Shown: positions 50,298-62,390, numbered from the stretch's first letter. The stretch is DNA of 64,000 nt from Takakia lepidozioides (GCA_030704615.1 CM060731.1:30196001-30260000), one strand, 5' to 3'. Numbers and translations: made by a program. Notes: a model not told the origin generated them from the letters alone.

Positions 50298-53200
50298 ATG
50301 GCAGGAGCCTTTGCAATCGTGCTCAGAGGAGCCGGTGTGGATCGATTTCGGAAACTGGGTTTGATTCAAGTTTTTTCTATGGCGGTCTGTCTGCTTGCGT
50401 GGGCTCTTGCATCTTCGCTCTTGTGTGTTTCTGGGGAAATTTTTGACCCATCGGTCACGGTGGTGCCTGCATTTGTATGGTCGGATCACAGGTGTGGATC
50501 ACTCTCCTCTCAATAAGAAACACGCACTATTTGGTGCATTCGTTGGTATAGCATAGAATGGGAGACTTCCCTGTTGGTAGAGAGAAAATGATGGGGGGGA
50601 TGAAGGGTAAAGAGTTGGAGCGACTGCGAAGGGAGAGAAAGACAGACGTGCAAATATTCTAGGGTTACATACCTGGGCGTGGGTGATGATACAGGTGTTT
50701 GGAGAAGCGGGAACAGAGCATCGATTATCAATTTTATTCAGCTGAGAGTCTGGCAGATGCGCTTCCGCAAAGAGTTAGCTGGCCCGATAAGCAGGTAGGA
50801 TGCAGTTTATGACATTGAAGGTTTCAAGTTGGACAGAAACGGGTGTGTTCTCTATTTTGTTAACCAAATAGAAAATTGCTGTGATGTCAGGGGCTTCATG
50901 CAGGGGAGAAAGAGAAACAAGCCTTTTAAGGGTCACAGCATTAGTAGTCCATAAAGACGCTTCGAACCAATTTCGTATGGCCTGATTGGCTTTTGTCAAT
51001 TGGAAAATCGACACCCTAGGTGGTGATTGGTGGAAAGAAGAATGTCCTATTCAAGGAGAATGTTCCTCCTCAAGTCTCTCTTTTGGGTAGGCACTAGGAA
51101 AAAACGGTAATGCAAAGGATTCGCCTCTCAAGGTTGGATTTCCTTGGGTACTTGTGTTTGCAATGCCTGTGACTAAAGCGCATGGTCTAGTAGGGTATGA
51201 AAGATAATCAAATTGTCAGACAATTTAGGTGAGATTTACTCCACCAGGGCTGCAAGACTGTAATATCTTCGCCATGACACACCATCACACTTTTAATCAA
51301 CAGATTAATTCTTGAACAGGTTCATACGCATGGAATTCTTGGAGTGGGGAGCTGGGATAGACCACTTCTGGAATGATTTATTGAGAGGTAGCAAAGGTCA
51401 CATTGAAAGTGTCTTGTGCAGTGTGCAGCTGGAAAGGACAAAAGACCAACCGAAATGGTGATGGCCTTTATTGGGAGTGAGGTATGTTGTAGGCATTGTT
51501 GGCATCAAGGTTGAAAGGGTTTAGCTCTCTTTGGTAGGTTGGTTGTTCTGCAGTTCTGACATGCTATTGTTGATATGAGCATTTTACGCATCTTTGTTGT
51601 AGGGTAGAGGTTCTAATGGGTAAGGGTATGATCAACAGCTGCGCTCAGCGGACATCTCACAGGCTTCCTCTGATTTGCTAAGCACACTGAAGGTATGTAA
51701 GTGTTCAGAGGATGATCAGCTTCAATTTCTCCTGTGTGATTTACTTGGGCATGGTCCGAAATTTGCCATTGGCCTGTGACCCGAGCCCTGGGGATACTGG
51801 TATGAAATGTGAGGATCTGAGTGTGGGGAGGATGGAGTGAGGAAAGGAAAGATGACGAATGGAACAGAGAAAGAATGAATGAATGAAAGAAACTTTGCAA
51901 CATCCACAGGGGGCCTGATGGCACATGTGGCAGAGTAGAACATCAAGACACCACTTCAAAATCACTGAACACCACCCAAAGACAATCTCTGGAAGGTGCT
52001 GACATATCCCATGTGCCCTGTAGACATCTGTCTCAGCATCCAACTACTCAGTGTCACTTCCCTATGTCACCGCACCAAGTGGTAAAGCTTCAGTTGCAGA
52101 GACGCTGGTTTCAACAGTTGGGGAAGATTTGCGACTTGGGTCAAGGCTAGGAGAGCTGGCAGTGTCAGGATCTTGCTCTGTGCAAAAGCAGGGTGTCAAA
52201 AGGCTTGCCAGTTTGCTTGATGTCCAGGTACTAATGCATGACCAGACTCCACCTTTCCTTCTTCTTGCTCCTTAATATAGTCTTCAATGCATTTGTGTTT
52301 TGTGTGGATTTCAATTGAAATTGTCTTCTGACAGAAGAGGTGAAGAACTACTTTGCTTTATCATTCGTATTTGCAATACAGTGACGTTAATTTCAAGCAC
52401 CAACCTGAAAGGCCAGGACCTATCTGATTCAAGTTTCCTGGCCCCACCCATTTTGAAGCCTTGGCACAGTAATGAACTCTTGAGTTGACTTTGGATGCAA
52501 GCTCACCTGTACTTTGTGCTGCATGGCAGGCATATGTAGTAGAAAGGAAGGCAACAAGGGCAGAAGGGGAAACAGATTTGCTGGTTGTTTGCAGCACCCT
52601 CGAGTTGGACTGGACTTTGCCTAGCACTGTCGCATCAGAAGGTACACTTCCAAGGAATTTCTGTATTGCTCAGAATATGGTATGGAATGCTCACAAATGT
52701 GCATTTGTATCATAAAGGGTACCCTTCCAGGACGATACTAAAGTCCAGTATCCTGCTATTAAAATTCACTTTTCGGGTACTATTCCATTGCGTTCGTAGT
52801 TAATATTTGTAAACTGGTGACTACCTTGCAGGAGAGGTTTTAAGTCAAGTGCTCGGAGCTATGAAGTCATCATCAACAAATTATGTTGCTCTTTATACCA
52901 CAGATCCCAGGCAATCAAGGGAGCAGCACTTTGGCTATGCAATCAGGGGTCGGCAGCTCATGGCCTCAAATGCCACCAATGTCACTGGGGATTGCGATAC
53001 AGTGTGCCAAACCAGGGCCATTATATTGGAAGGTGTTTTTGTGGTAAGATATGACAAAAGTATTCTTGCTATGTTTGTTAATTCTATATGTTGGATCATG
53101 GGGTCTGTTGTTTTAGTAGCAGTAATCTGTATGGTTGGATGCCATCAACTTGGAATTTCTGTAATTGTGTTCGTCGATGGCTTCTCAAGTTGATGATTTA

Positions 53201-53349
53201 AGTGCTGTAGTTCGAGCTCTGAGGTCATTCTGTACCCCGTGTGTGGTTGAATGCAGGCGATCATTCTCATAATTATCTTGGTCTCGGGACTTTGCTGTAT
53301 GATGGGTGTCAAATCCCCCACCCGGTTTGAGGTACCAAAGGAGGCATAG
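50298..53349 (+). CDS. V-type proton ATPase subunit S1/VOA1 (Ac45)-like protein, 8 exons
   Basis: Exons 50298-50491, 50695-50794, 51422-51481, 51639-51692, 52024-52227, 52530-52641, 52832-53043 and 53257-53349 join in phase to 342 residues. An N-terminal hydrophobic run (MAVCLLAWALASSLLCVSG) is a signal peptide. Translation could start at ATG 50298 or at the internal ATG 50381 that begins this run. The lumenal part has VPAFVWSD, IDYQFYSAESLADAL, AVSGSCSVQ, TDLLVVCSTLE, YVALYTTDP and CDTVCQTRAIILEGVFV. A single C-terminal membrane helix is followed by GLCCMMGVKSPTRFEVPKE, the diagnostic VOA1/Ac45 tail of plant homologues. These proteins assist assembly of the V0 sector in the ER. Exons 3 and 4 (20 and 18 codons) were assigned by weak homology and phase and are the least certain. 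Confidence 0.88.
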
Positions 53350-55887
53350 TGCAGTCTGACCTGCTCCACTGGAAGGGGAAAGTTGACCGTTTGCTGCATC
53401 AGGGAATTGCTCTCCACTAGATTTGGCACCTCACCGGGAAAGGATGTAGACTTGTAGGGGTCTGGATAGTTCATGCATCCTGGTGGAAAGCTTGAGCGTG
53501 AGGGTCTACTTGACAATAGTTATACCTCTGAAGGCTACATCTCTATGAGGCACATGGTTGGCTACCAGTGGAAAGGCAAAGGGAAGCTATTACCATTGTT
53601 TCTTTATTATGGGGCCAGCAAGGTCCCTGAGAGAGCTAGCAAGGAGGGCAGGCCTGGTAGGGTTTACATCTTGCTGTTGTCAGTTAGGTGACATTTGCAA
53701 TTTATTTAGAACATTAGAGTATGTGTTAAAGCAGTCCATTTGTAATTTATCATTCTCACACTCTAGCTTTCTCATCTTGTGGCAAGGTGCCACAAGTTTT
53801 GCTGTCAATCCATTTTGCGAGAAGAGAGATAGACTCCTTTCTCTTTTGCTTACTGTAGCCTAAAACTGTAATCATGCCCAGCCTCCTTGGATCAAAGTGT
53901 TCTGATCTTGACCTACTACTTAAGAGCAGTCACCTGCTGAAAATTCTACCCGAATTGTAGATTTCTTAGAAAATGTAGGGGTCATGAAATTGGAGCATGC
54001 AAGAGGGGCCATGTAGTCGACTGTCTGCATGGCAAGACATTATTGGTCCACAGTTCTTCTCAGTTGTGTTGGCAATTTTTGTAAATTCTACCTGTGGATC
54101 TCGAATTGTTTTTGACCAGGCCCATTCACTATTGTAGTGCATTCCATATCCTCACGGAGGGATTGGGTGAAACATCTCACTATCAATGAGTCATTTCTTG
54201 GATGGTTTCACCTTGATTTGCCAAGCTATGGAGGTCATTTTGACCCCCTCAAACACATACCAAAAACCTTAATAAAAACAAATGTTGTTTGGCTTGAAAT
54301 TTTCAAAGCAGTTGGCTATAATACCATATCACGTTTTTCGTGGGAGGCAGAATCAAGGAAAATCGAGCCGTCACTCAAATAGCTTGGTCAAAGCTCAAAT
54401 TTCATATTCTATAAAATCCAAAAACAAAAGAAAATCCCCTTCTGTTTGGCACCCCCCTCAAAAAGATCCGGATTATCTGGGTATGTAGTTTAACATTGCC
54501 CTATTTTGTGTGTAGTCCATCAGTTTTACCTCAACCTCCATTTGTACTTATACATATATTGACTTCACATGACTTTTGTGAGATCAATGATATTTCAATG
54601 ATTTTTTGTATTTTCTTTAACAATTCGCTTTTGTGCTGCCTCCACACAGTTATATTCCAGTGTCAAGTTCATAATCAAATTCGACAGGAGAAGAAAGAGG
54701 AACGGCAGCGAAAGGCTAAGCGGAGGGACCGCGAGGCTTTACGTTCGTCAAGGTCATCAAGTACAGCTACCAATGAGGTATCTAGTCATATCTTACATCA
54801 ATCTCCCACTGTATCCATCTCCTCAGGTGCACAGAATTCCGCCATCAGTGGTAACCGACGGCAATCTCGAACATATGCATTAAGTATGAGCTGTTTGGGA
54901 AGCAACTTTGTGTTATTGATGAATTAAACTATTGGCGGCATGTTCATTACACACATACGTTATTTAACACTGTCAATTTTATACCAGATCTTTTCGGCTG
55001 TAATGTTAGTCATCGAAGTTTGAGAGAAATCACGCGCGATCGCGCGTGGTTCCTTCATATATCTTCTTGTGGAGCTAGCATGGATCAGCAGTGCCATCAG
55101 ATGTTATCAAAACAAGTTGACTTCATTGTCAGTTTAGGCAATAACAGATCAGGCTGGAGGCTGGAGGAAGTTGGACGAGAAGAAATTTTCCGATGTTTTC
55201 ATATTACGATGGGGAACAAGTGTCACGATCATCGTCTATGACTGAATTCGGGTTCCTAACTCGTAATTCAAGCTCCCATGATGGTCGTCTCATTTGTTCC
55301 TAAGCGGATTGTGAAGCTCTGTTAAAATCTCTCTTCAAATGGATTGAAGTGGCGGCTTCGAAATTGAATGAAATCTCCAATTCATTCAATCACAGCCCGG
55401 AGAAATATCTCAAGCTGCTGGCCAACTACTTGTGGGCTAGGGTGTTTCTCTGGAGTCGCATACAATGAATCGAAGATCTAGTTCTCAGTTGACATGCAGC
55501 TGATGGTTTTATATTGGTCAATGATGGTGGGCCGTGGCTGATACGAGAGTCTGAATATGACAGTCTCTGGGAACCTGATACTGTTTGCATGGGAAGAGCA
55601 AAACGACTACTATACAATTCAGCTACAGGAACAACAATAGCATCAAACACCTAGCAATAAATATGATTTTTGACATTGCTTGTGACAGCTCCAATCAGTT
55701 AGTTGGTGGTTATTAAGTTGGAGATTATTTAGTTGGGGAACAGTTTACGAGTGTTTTACAGTAAATCGTCAGAAGTACCACAGCCCATCACAGATGAACC
55801 TCGACTGGTCACCCGACACTATTTCCTTGAAGCATGCGCAGAAAACGTCACTCTCTCCATCAACGTACTTGCCACTGAGCCACTCTA
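53350..55887. other. No confident gene; one possible exon
   Basis: A segment at 54650-54777 has a pyrimidine-rich acceptor (CTGCCTCCACACAG), a strongly basic open frame (QEKKEERQRKAKRRDREALR) and a GT donor. It is not linked to any other exon, so no gene is called. The rest shows nothing recognisable. Confidence 0.4.
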
Positions 55888-56132
55888 GGCAGAAGCATGC
55901 TACAGTGGCTCACTTTGCGAAATTTTTGTCCAGTCTAAACTAGTCTATTTTTATTTATATATTTTTTCATAGGAACTTCAAATTAGGTGTTGCAATTTAT
56001 TTTTGTTGTCAACTCAATTTGAGATCACCCAAAAATTGGTTTCCAAACAAAGCTGTTGTGTTTTGAAGATGAAAAATGAGAGTAAATTAGAGTAGACTGG
56101 ACAAAAGTGAGCCACTGTAGCATGCTTCTGCC
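55888..56132. mobile_element. Foldback/MITE-like element, 245 bp
   Basis: Terminal inverted repeats begin GGCAGAAGCATGCTACAGTG and continue GCTCACTTT; 29 bases are identical at both ends, extending imperfectly through GTCCAGTCTA. The interior is AT-rich and non-coding. No clear target-site duplication: the flanks are CTCTA on the left and CCTCT on the right. Confidence 0.82.
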
Positions 56133-56884
56133 CCTCTCCAAAAGCATACGAACAGCATATTTACTCCCCAATTGGATACTTTCAGCATCTTACTCTAGGG
56201 TCAGTTACTTGGACATTATGTTTTGAAGAGCATACGAGTAATTCATCATCTTCGCGATTCACTGAAAGTCTGCAAAGCCACCAATTCTTCAAGAAGTACA
56301 GCTGAACTCGGTCGCACAAGACATTGTTGGTTGGCGTAATATTAGAGGATATTTTTTGTGAGGTCATCCCCATATCCACGATACTCGAGACAGCATTTCA
56401 GGGACTTCTTCCATCTTCTGCTGACAAAAACCTTCGGAACAACGGAAGAATACAGATTTGAAAATGGTCCCTCCAACCTTGTCAAAATATCGTGATTTTG
56501 GGAAATGGCTTTCCTCAAAATATTTTCATCATAAGTACGTCGGCCCACATCGTCTTGTGTTACCGGAGTTCAGCCCTCTTTCTAGAAGTTGATACTCTCA
56601 TTGACATGGTTTACGCTATTTGTATCAGTCCATGCCGCATGGGGCGAGACTTACTCAAATTGACATGGTTCTGAAATAAAACCTGGTTGTTTATCATCAA
56701 TGTCTCCCCATTGTCTTTCATTTCATGTCATGGTATTGTGTCATTGTGCCATGTTTTGCTCACATATTTGATTGATTTGTCTTGTACGTTACATAGTAAC
56801 GACCTTCACAAGCTTAGTCACGGTTACGAATGTGACTGGTGCTCCAATCATCCATCAGGCCGCGGATCATGAAGCGAGTTATCA

Positions 56885-57118
56885 TCCGACACCAGTTTTA
56901 TTTATTTATTTTTTAATGTAATGAAAACACCTGGGAGCGACAGCTCACAAATCATGCCCCCTTAATAGCATAACCTCTTTCACAGTAACCCCGCCATGTG
57001 ACATTGGAATGGGACACCACCCAGGAACATACCACACCCGTCAGTAGCAAGATTTGACCCCGTAATCATCTGGGTGGCACTTAGTGCACTTCACCATTTG
57101 AGCTACTGATTGTTGGTA
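56885..57118 (-). repeat. tRNA-derived SINE, full-length copy
   Basis: On the minus strand, TAGCTCAAATGGTGAAGTGC matches a tRNA A box and GGGGTCAAATCTTGC a B box. The body carries GAAAGAGGTTATGC and GATTTGTGAGCTGTCGCTCC. The tail is A-rich (AAAAAATAAATAAATAAAAC). Confidence 0.78.
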
Positions 57119-57365
57119 TCTCATTCAACTCTTACTAAACGTCGAGTGAACTGTGGAACTTGCTTTATGAGCCAAATAGAAACTGTTTTTTCTCCTGAAT
57201 ACATAATGTTTCTTTATTGCTCATATTATATATTAGTAGACAAACAATTATTTATATCTTTATATTTATATTTAAAATGATCCATTTAAATTCATTTAAA
57301 TGGTTTAAAAATACATATTCAGATATTTCTCCTTATTTCTAGACCAAACTTTAGTCCAGATTTAC

Positions 57366-58240
57366 TTAAAATTGTGTTTCTTGTTTGATTGAACGAAGGT
57401 CAACCAAATTGCGTCTAGCCGTATTGTAGGTTTGAAGGGTCAAAGGCCCCACCAAATTAGACTCCATAAGCCACTGGCAGTGATAGATACTTTTGATGTG
57501 GGCCTTTTCCTTTATATCCCTGTCCAGGGCTGCCACTCTGGCCATTGATTGAGCCACCTTCCTCGTGGCTTCTAGTTTATGCAAAAATCTGATCGTGGGA
57601 GAAGAGAACTGATTCCCAACATCTTTCCAAACTGTAGCTAGTTGTTGAACCACCGAGGGGGATTGAAGAAGAATCGGATTCAACTTAAAGAAGCCTCTTC
57701 CCCTTCGATGGATCCCTGGAGGATTGAGTTTAAGGGACACTAATGCATGATCATTAAAATCGGGCGAGATGGGAGGGAGAGGGTTCTATTTTACCCACGT
57801 AGTTGCAAGTGAAGAGCAGTAGGACCTGTCCAATCTAGCCATAGACAAATCCGGGGGGGGGTCTATTGTTACTCCAAGTGAATTTGAGAGAGGTACGGCT
57901 TGGGAGGAAGCAATCAGAAAGGCCGACTGAGAAGCAGAGCCTTTTCCAAGCGGACTATTCTTCCGGGGAAAGAGAATGCGCAGAGGAGCCTAGTCTGTCC
58001 ACCGCGTATTCGACCATATTGAAGTCCCCCACGTCGACAATACAGTTAGCTACCTGGGAGTTGCTCAAAATTCTAGCATGAATTTCCGTCCAAAATTGGA
58101 TACGATCAGAGGCAGAATTGGGAGCGGAAATATTGATAAAGGCTGTTGAAGGAAAAAATAGACGCGGCGGACCTGTGGCTGCAGTCCTTGGGTCCGCCTC
58201 TTGCTTGAATTTATTTTCTGCCTCAAGACGCAATCAGATT
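57366..58240 (-). pseudogene. LINE (L1-type) endonuclease remnant
   Basis: On the minus strand, AFINISAPNSASDRIQFW and VDVGDFNMVEYAVDRLG (58146-57990), then LKFTWSNN, MARLDRSY and NDHALVSLKLNP, give the order of an APE-type LINE endonuclease: GDFN, TWSN, RLDR, DH. The frame continues (57740-57366) with FKLNPILLQSPSVVQQL and a W, typical of the linker before the reverse transcriptase. It is interrupted by a stop at 57957-57955 and a frameshift in a C tract near 57855. The reverse transcriptase itself is absent downstream. The 5' part from about 58240 to 58650 is open in places but not recognised. Confidence 0.78.
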
Positions 58241-58724
58241 TAGTTTTAGACTGGTTTTAGTACCTATCTGGTAGCCAAATCCAGTAGGAGATCCGTGGGC
58301 AGTCCCAGAAAGGAACAGAGGTGAGCCACAAGAGAGGCTTGAGAGATCAGAATTTCAACAGAGTTCTAAGTTTTGGATCCCTCGCTCTCTAGTGACGCCA
58401 ATTCAAGTCTGCCTGCTCCCCTCCTCACCGGGGCCGTCCCATTGAGGGGGAATGGTGTTTGCAGGCCAGCAAAAGTGCACGTTGGGAAGATTGGAGCCAA
58501 GTTGGAAATCTAGGAGCAGTTTTCTCCGGCGCTTTTCTACTTTCATGTCCCAACAACCCTCTATCCCAACCCAGACTGGTCCCTTGAAGATCTGCAAAGG
58601 GAGCTGGGGGTGATTGATGCCCACTACTCGGTGGCTGTGACAATACGGGGCGATCGGCCTCCCCCCTTGAATGCTAACAAAATATCATGCCGGGAATTAA
58701 TACCTGCAACAAATTTTCGCAGAA

Positions 58725-59876
58725 AAAGTACGACCTTCAGGATGCGAGCATTTGATGCTGATTCAGACAAATATAACGATGAAGAGGAAGAAAGAGTTGT
58801 GCTTCATACAACCTGTAGTGGTGGTGATTTGAATAAGGAACTTGTTACACCCCCGGAAAAATGTAATTCAAGAGCTCAACAAGAAACAGAGGCAACATGG
58901 AGGCCGTTGCTCACACGCACAAATTCTGTGCGTTGTTGGAGCTGGAGCGCTTGCACTTCGTGAGGGTGCATGAGGAGGTTCAAGAAACGCGGTTGTCAAT
59001 TGAAAAGGCCTTGAAAGAAGAAGTCGTGCGGGAAGCAGCCTCACTAGCACGAGTGGAAAAAGAGACGAAAGCAAAGTTTGAGTTTGCACGGCGTTGCGAT
59101 AAACATGATCTGAGTCTGATCGCAAAGGCGCGAGATAGGCATCTATCAGCACTGCAACGTGACCGTGAGCTTTGGTCTAAGTTTGAAGCCCACCAAATCA
59201 GGAAGGAAGCAGCTAAGGAGGAGGTACGTTGCTAGGAAATTGATGCCCGTGAAGAAAATGAGAGGCACATCGAAGCTAGGGCTGAGGTAGAGGCAAAGCA
59301 GAGGGCTGATGCTGAAAAAAAGAAGGCAAAAACTGAAGCTGCACAGAGGAAGGCTCAAGCGGCCGCTGTCGCACCGAGTCACAAGTATTGAAGTTACCTT
59401 CATTCGTGTTTGCATTGTCACAAGTCATCATCAATGTTGCGTCTTAGGTACCGTATGTAATGGATGTGGTGCTTGCAAAGCTCCATGAAGTTTGTATATT
59501 CACTGTGCCTAAGGCCTACGTGTTCTCAAAGGACCAGTTTGAAAACGAGGTCATGCATACTACAAGACACTTGCTTACCGAGAAGATAATGGTAAATTGG
59601 AGAGCACTGACAAGCACTGACAAGTATGTTGCACGCATGACTGCATACATGATTTTCTACGGTGCCAAGGTACAGACTATTGCACCAAGTGGGCAAAATC
59701 CACATGGTTTGGCAGATGGATGGGCATGGTGCGCACGCCTACTCAACAACATTCCTTCATATCATGCCTCAGCCTCAGCCTTGGAAGCTTTTTTGAAGAT
59801 GGGGGGCTTCCGTCGGTACCGGGCATACCCAAAGGCATTTATGAAATTGATGCAAGTGGTGGTGTCGGACTTCATA
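58725..59876 (+). pseudogene. GLE1: GLE1 nuclear-pore mRNA export factor, broken copy
   Basis: Three blocks match plant GLE1 in order. The first is an acidic N-terminal piece (FRMRAFDADSDKYNDEEEER, 58725-58890). The second is a coiled coil (58897-59388: SLARVEKETKAKFEF, RDRHLSALQRDRELWSKFEA, RAEVEAKQRADAEKKKAK). The third is the C-terminal helical domain (59448-59876: VPYVMDVVLAKLHEVCIFTV, HGLADGWAWCARLLNNIPS, ALEAFLKMGGFRRYRAYPK). GLE1 activates the DEAD-box ATPase of mRNA export at the pore. Here a TAG at 59233-59235 interrupts the coiled coil, the first two blocks are in different frames, and about 60 bases replace the region between coiled coil and C-domain. The last part of the C-domain is missing after VVVSDFI. 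A real gene using distant exons cannot be fully excluded, but the in-frame stop inside continuous homology argues for a pseudogene. Confidence 0.75.
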
Positions 59877-60057
59877 GTAAATCTGAAAAAATATTGTCTT
59901 TTATTTGTTGACAATATGCCAAGATCATTATACAGTTGGGCCTGGATAAATGTTACCTCCTTATTGTATGTTATATGTATTTTATTGTTCTATTCTTTCT
60001 ATTCTCTAGAGTTTAAAGAGCGACAAAGTGTTAGGAAAATCCTGCTCTCTATGGTGT

Positions 60058-60150
60058 GTTTATTTTTCTTCAAAGGGAAACACTTGGGAGCACAGCTCAC
60101 AAATCATATAGTGAGAGGAGAAAATAGCCTCTTTCACGGTAACCCGTAGT
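60058..60150 (-). repeat. SINE fragment, same family as 56885-57118
   Basis: Contains GGGAAACACTTGGGAGCACA and GCTCACAAATCATA, then TAGCCTCTTTCACGGTAACC. It lies directly after the truncated end of the GLE1 copy. Confidence 0.65.
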
Positions 60151-60204
60151 GCTTGTTTTTTTTCAGGTTGAAGCCGCTCTATTACCATCCAGCTATACAT
60201 TGAA

Positions 60205-60310
60205 ATAGGAATTGCATGCAGGCTACTGTTAGGACATCCGACCTTGTAGGCTCTGTAAATTCACTGGACATTAAACAAACTTTACTTTTACTTTTACTTT
60301 TATTTATTTA
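60205..60310 (+). repeat. SINE 3' end, second family, with CTTTTA tail
   Basis: GTAGGCTCTGTAAATTCACT and GGACATTAAACAAACTTTA, followed by (CTTTTA)n. It matches the 3' end of the element at 41935-42112 in the opposite orientation. Confidence 0.65.
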
Positions 60311-60420
60311 TTTTTTTCAGAGAAAGGGGAACAGGGCCTTTTTAATCAAACTAAAATAAAAAGTGTCAAAACGGGTGGAAAAAATAACCACCTAGGGAGG
60401 CCGTAAAGGCTCACCGAGGG
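60301..60420 (-). repeat. LINE-like poly-A 3' tail
   Basis: (TTTA)n then GAGAAAGGGGAACAGGGCC and GGAAAAAATAACCACC, as at 2301-2405. Related non-coding sequence probably continues to about 60720. Confidence 0.6.
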
Positions 60421-60904
60421 GAAACTTCCCCGTAACATAAGCGTACTAGCTAAATTAAGAAACAGAAGCAGATGTAGCAAAGAGCAGGTGTTCTAGAAGG
60501 GAGCAGCATGGAGTTCTAAGGGAGATCTGAGCTAGTAGAACTAGCATGGAGGTGATAGGAAAGGAGTTCTGTCACGCAATGAGAAAAGGTTGAATCGTAG
60601 AAAGCAAGAGAGTAAAGATTGAAGCTTGACTAGAGATCCAGCAGATGAGATCTAAAAACGCAGTTGGGTTCTAGACTTGGTAACCCGCGTCTTCTTGTGC
60701 CTCCAATTAAAGTCTCCATCCTCGCCTTCACAAGGGGGGGGCTGCTATTTCATGAGCGGCAAGAGCATGAGCGTAAAAAAAAAAAACATGACCAGACCAT
60801 TGTAAGTCCACGGAAATAGGGTTAGGAGGCACGGAAATAGGGTCATGTGAAGTTGGAATGTGGCACCAGTGGACTTGAAATGCAACATTTTATTGCATTT
60901 ACTT

Positions 60905-61028
60905 GCCGAAAATGGCTAAGTCCCAGATCTGACTGGGCCCGGAACTGGAAAAATGGCGCCGAATTTCCGATTTTGGTGCCAGTCAGATCTGGGACTTAGC
61001 CATTTTAGGCCCCGAACTAGAAAATGGC

Positions 61029-61060
<32 letters not shown>

Positions 61061-62390
61061 CGGTGCCATTTTACCAGTTCGGGGTCGAAAATGGCTAAGT
61101 CCCAGATCTAACTGGGCCCGGAACTGGAAAAATGGCGCCGAATTTCCGATTTTGGTGCCAGCCACCCTAGGGACTTAGCCATTTTCGGCCCCGAATTGGA
61201 AAAATGAAGCCATTTTTCCAGTTCGGGCCGAAAATGGCTAAGTCCCAGATCTGATAGGGCGCGGAACTGGAAAAATGGTGCCGAATTTCCAGTTGCGGTT
61301 CCAGCCATCGTAGGGACTTAGCCATTTTCGGGGCCGAAAATGGCTAAGTCCCAGATCTGACTAGGCCCCGAACTGGAAAAATGGCGCCGAATTTCCGATT
61401 TTGGGTGCCAGCCAGATCTGGGACTTAGCCGTTTTCGGCCCCGAACAGGAAAAATAGCCGGTTTTTTTTTTTTTTTTTTTTTTGACGCCATTTTTCCAGT
61501 TCGGGGCCTAAAATGGCTAAGTCCCAGATCTGACTGGGCCGCGAACTGGAAAAATGGCGCCGAATTTCCGATTCTGGGTACTAGTCAGATCTGGGACTTA
61601 GCCGTTTTCGACCCCGAACAGGAAAAATGGCGTTTTTTTTTTTTTTTTTTAAATAATTTTTCGGCGCCATTTTTCCAGTTCGAGGCCGAAAATGGCTAAG
61701 TCCACTGGGCCCAGAACTGGAAAAATGGCGCCGAATTTCCGATTTTGGGTGCCACTCCGATCTGGGACTTAGCCGTTTTCGGCCCCGAACTAAAAAAAAT
61801 GGCGTTTTTTTTTTTTGTTTTTTTTTTTTTCGGCGCCATTTTTCCATTGCGGGCCTGAAAATGGCTAAGTCCAGATCTGACTGGGCCCAGAACTGGAAAA
61901 ATGGCGCCGAATTTCCGATTTTGGGTGCCAGTCAGATCTGGGACTTAGCCGTTTTCGGCCTCGAACTGGACAAATGGCGTTTTTTTTTTTTTTTTTTTTT
62001 TTTCGGTGCCATTTTTCCATTACGGGCCCGAAAATTGCCAAGTCCCAGATCTGACTGGCACCCAAAATCGGAAATTCGGCGCCATTTTTCCAGTCATGCA
62101 GGTAATTCGAAGAGCGGATGGATGAAAGTCCGGCGCCGCTCTTCGAATACCTGCATGACTGGAAAAATGGCGCCGAATTTCCGATTTTGGGTGCCAGTCA
62201 GATCTGGGACTTAGCCGTTTTCGGCCCCGAACAAGAAAAATGGCGTTTTTTTCTTTTCTTTTTTTTGTTTCTTTTTCTTTTTCTTTTTCTTTTTCTTTTT
62301 CCGGCCGGCGCCATTTTTCCATTTCGGGGCCGAAAATGGCTAAGTCCCAGATCTGACTTGCACCAAAATCGGAAATTCGGCGCCATTTTT
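60905..62390. repeat. Satellite array A: inverted-repeat units around T tracts
   Basis: Units consist of AAATGGCTAAGTCCCAGATC and its complement, GAACTGGAAAAATGGCG and its complement, and GCCGAATTTCCGATTTTGG. T tracts of 20-40 bases (61027-61060, 61459-61483, 61634-61650, 61805-61830, 61980-62003, 62246-62300) sit at the centre of opposed arms reading AAATGGCG-Tn-CGGCGCCATTT. Open frames across the array are repeat artefacts. Confidence 0.93.

Noticed and set aside
51613-52043. Minus-strand frames over the V-ATPase accessory gene
   Set aside because: They overlap exon 4 and intron sequence of the plus gene and resemble no protein.
59221-59235. Mini-intron GTACGTTGCTAG to bypass the stop in GLE1
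   Set aside because: It would be 12 bases long, far below any spliceable intron, so the TAG is treated as a lesion.
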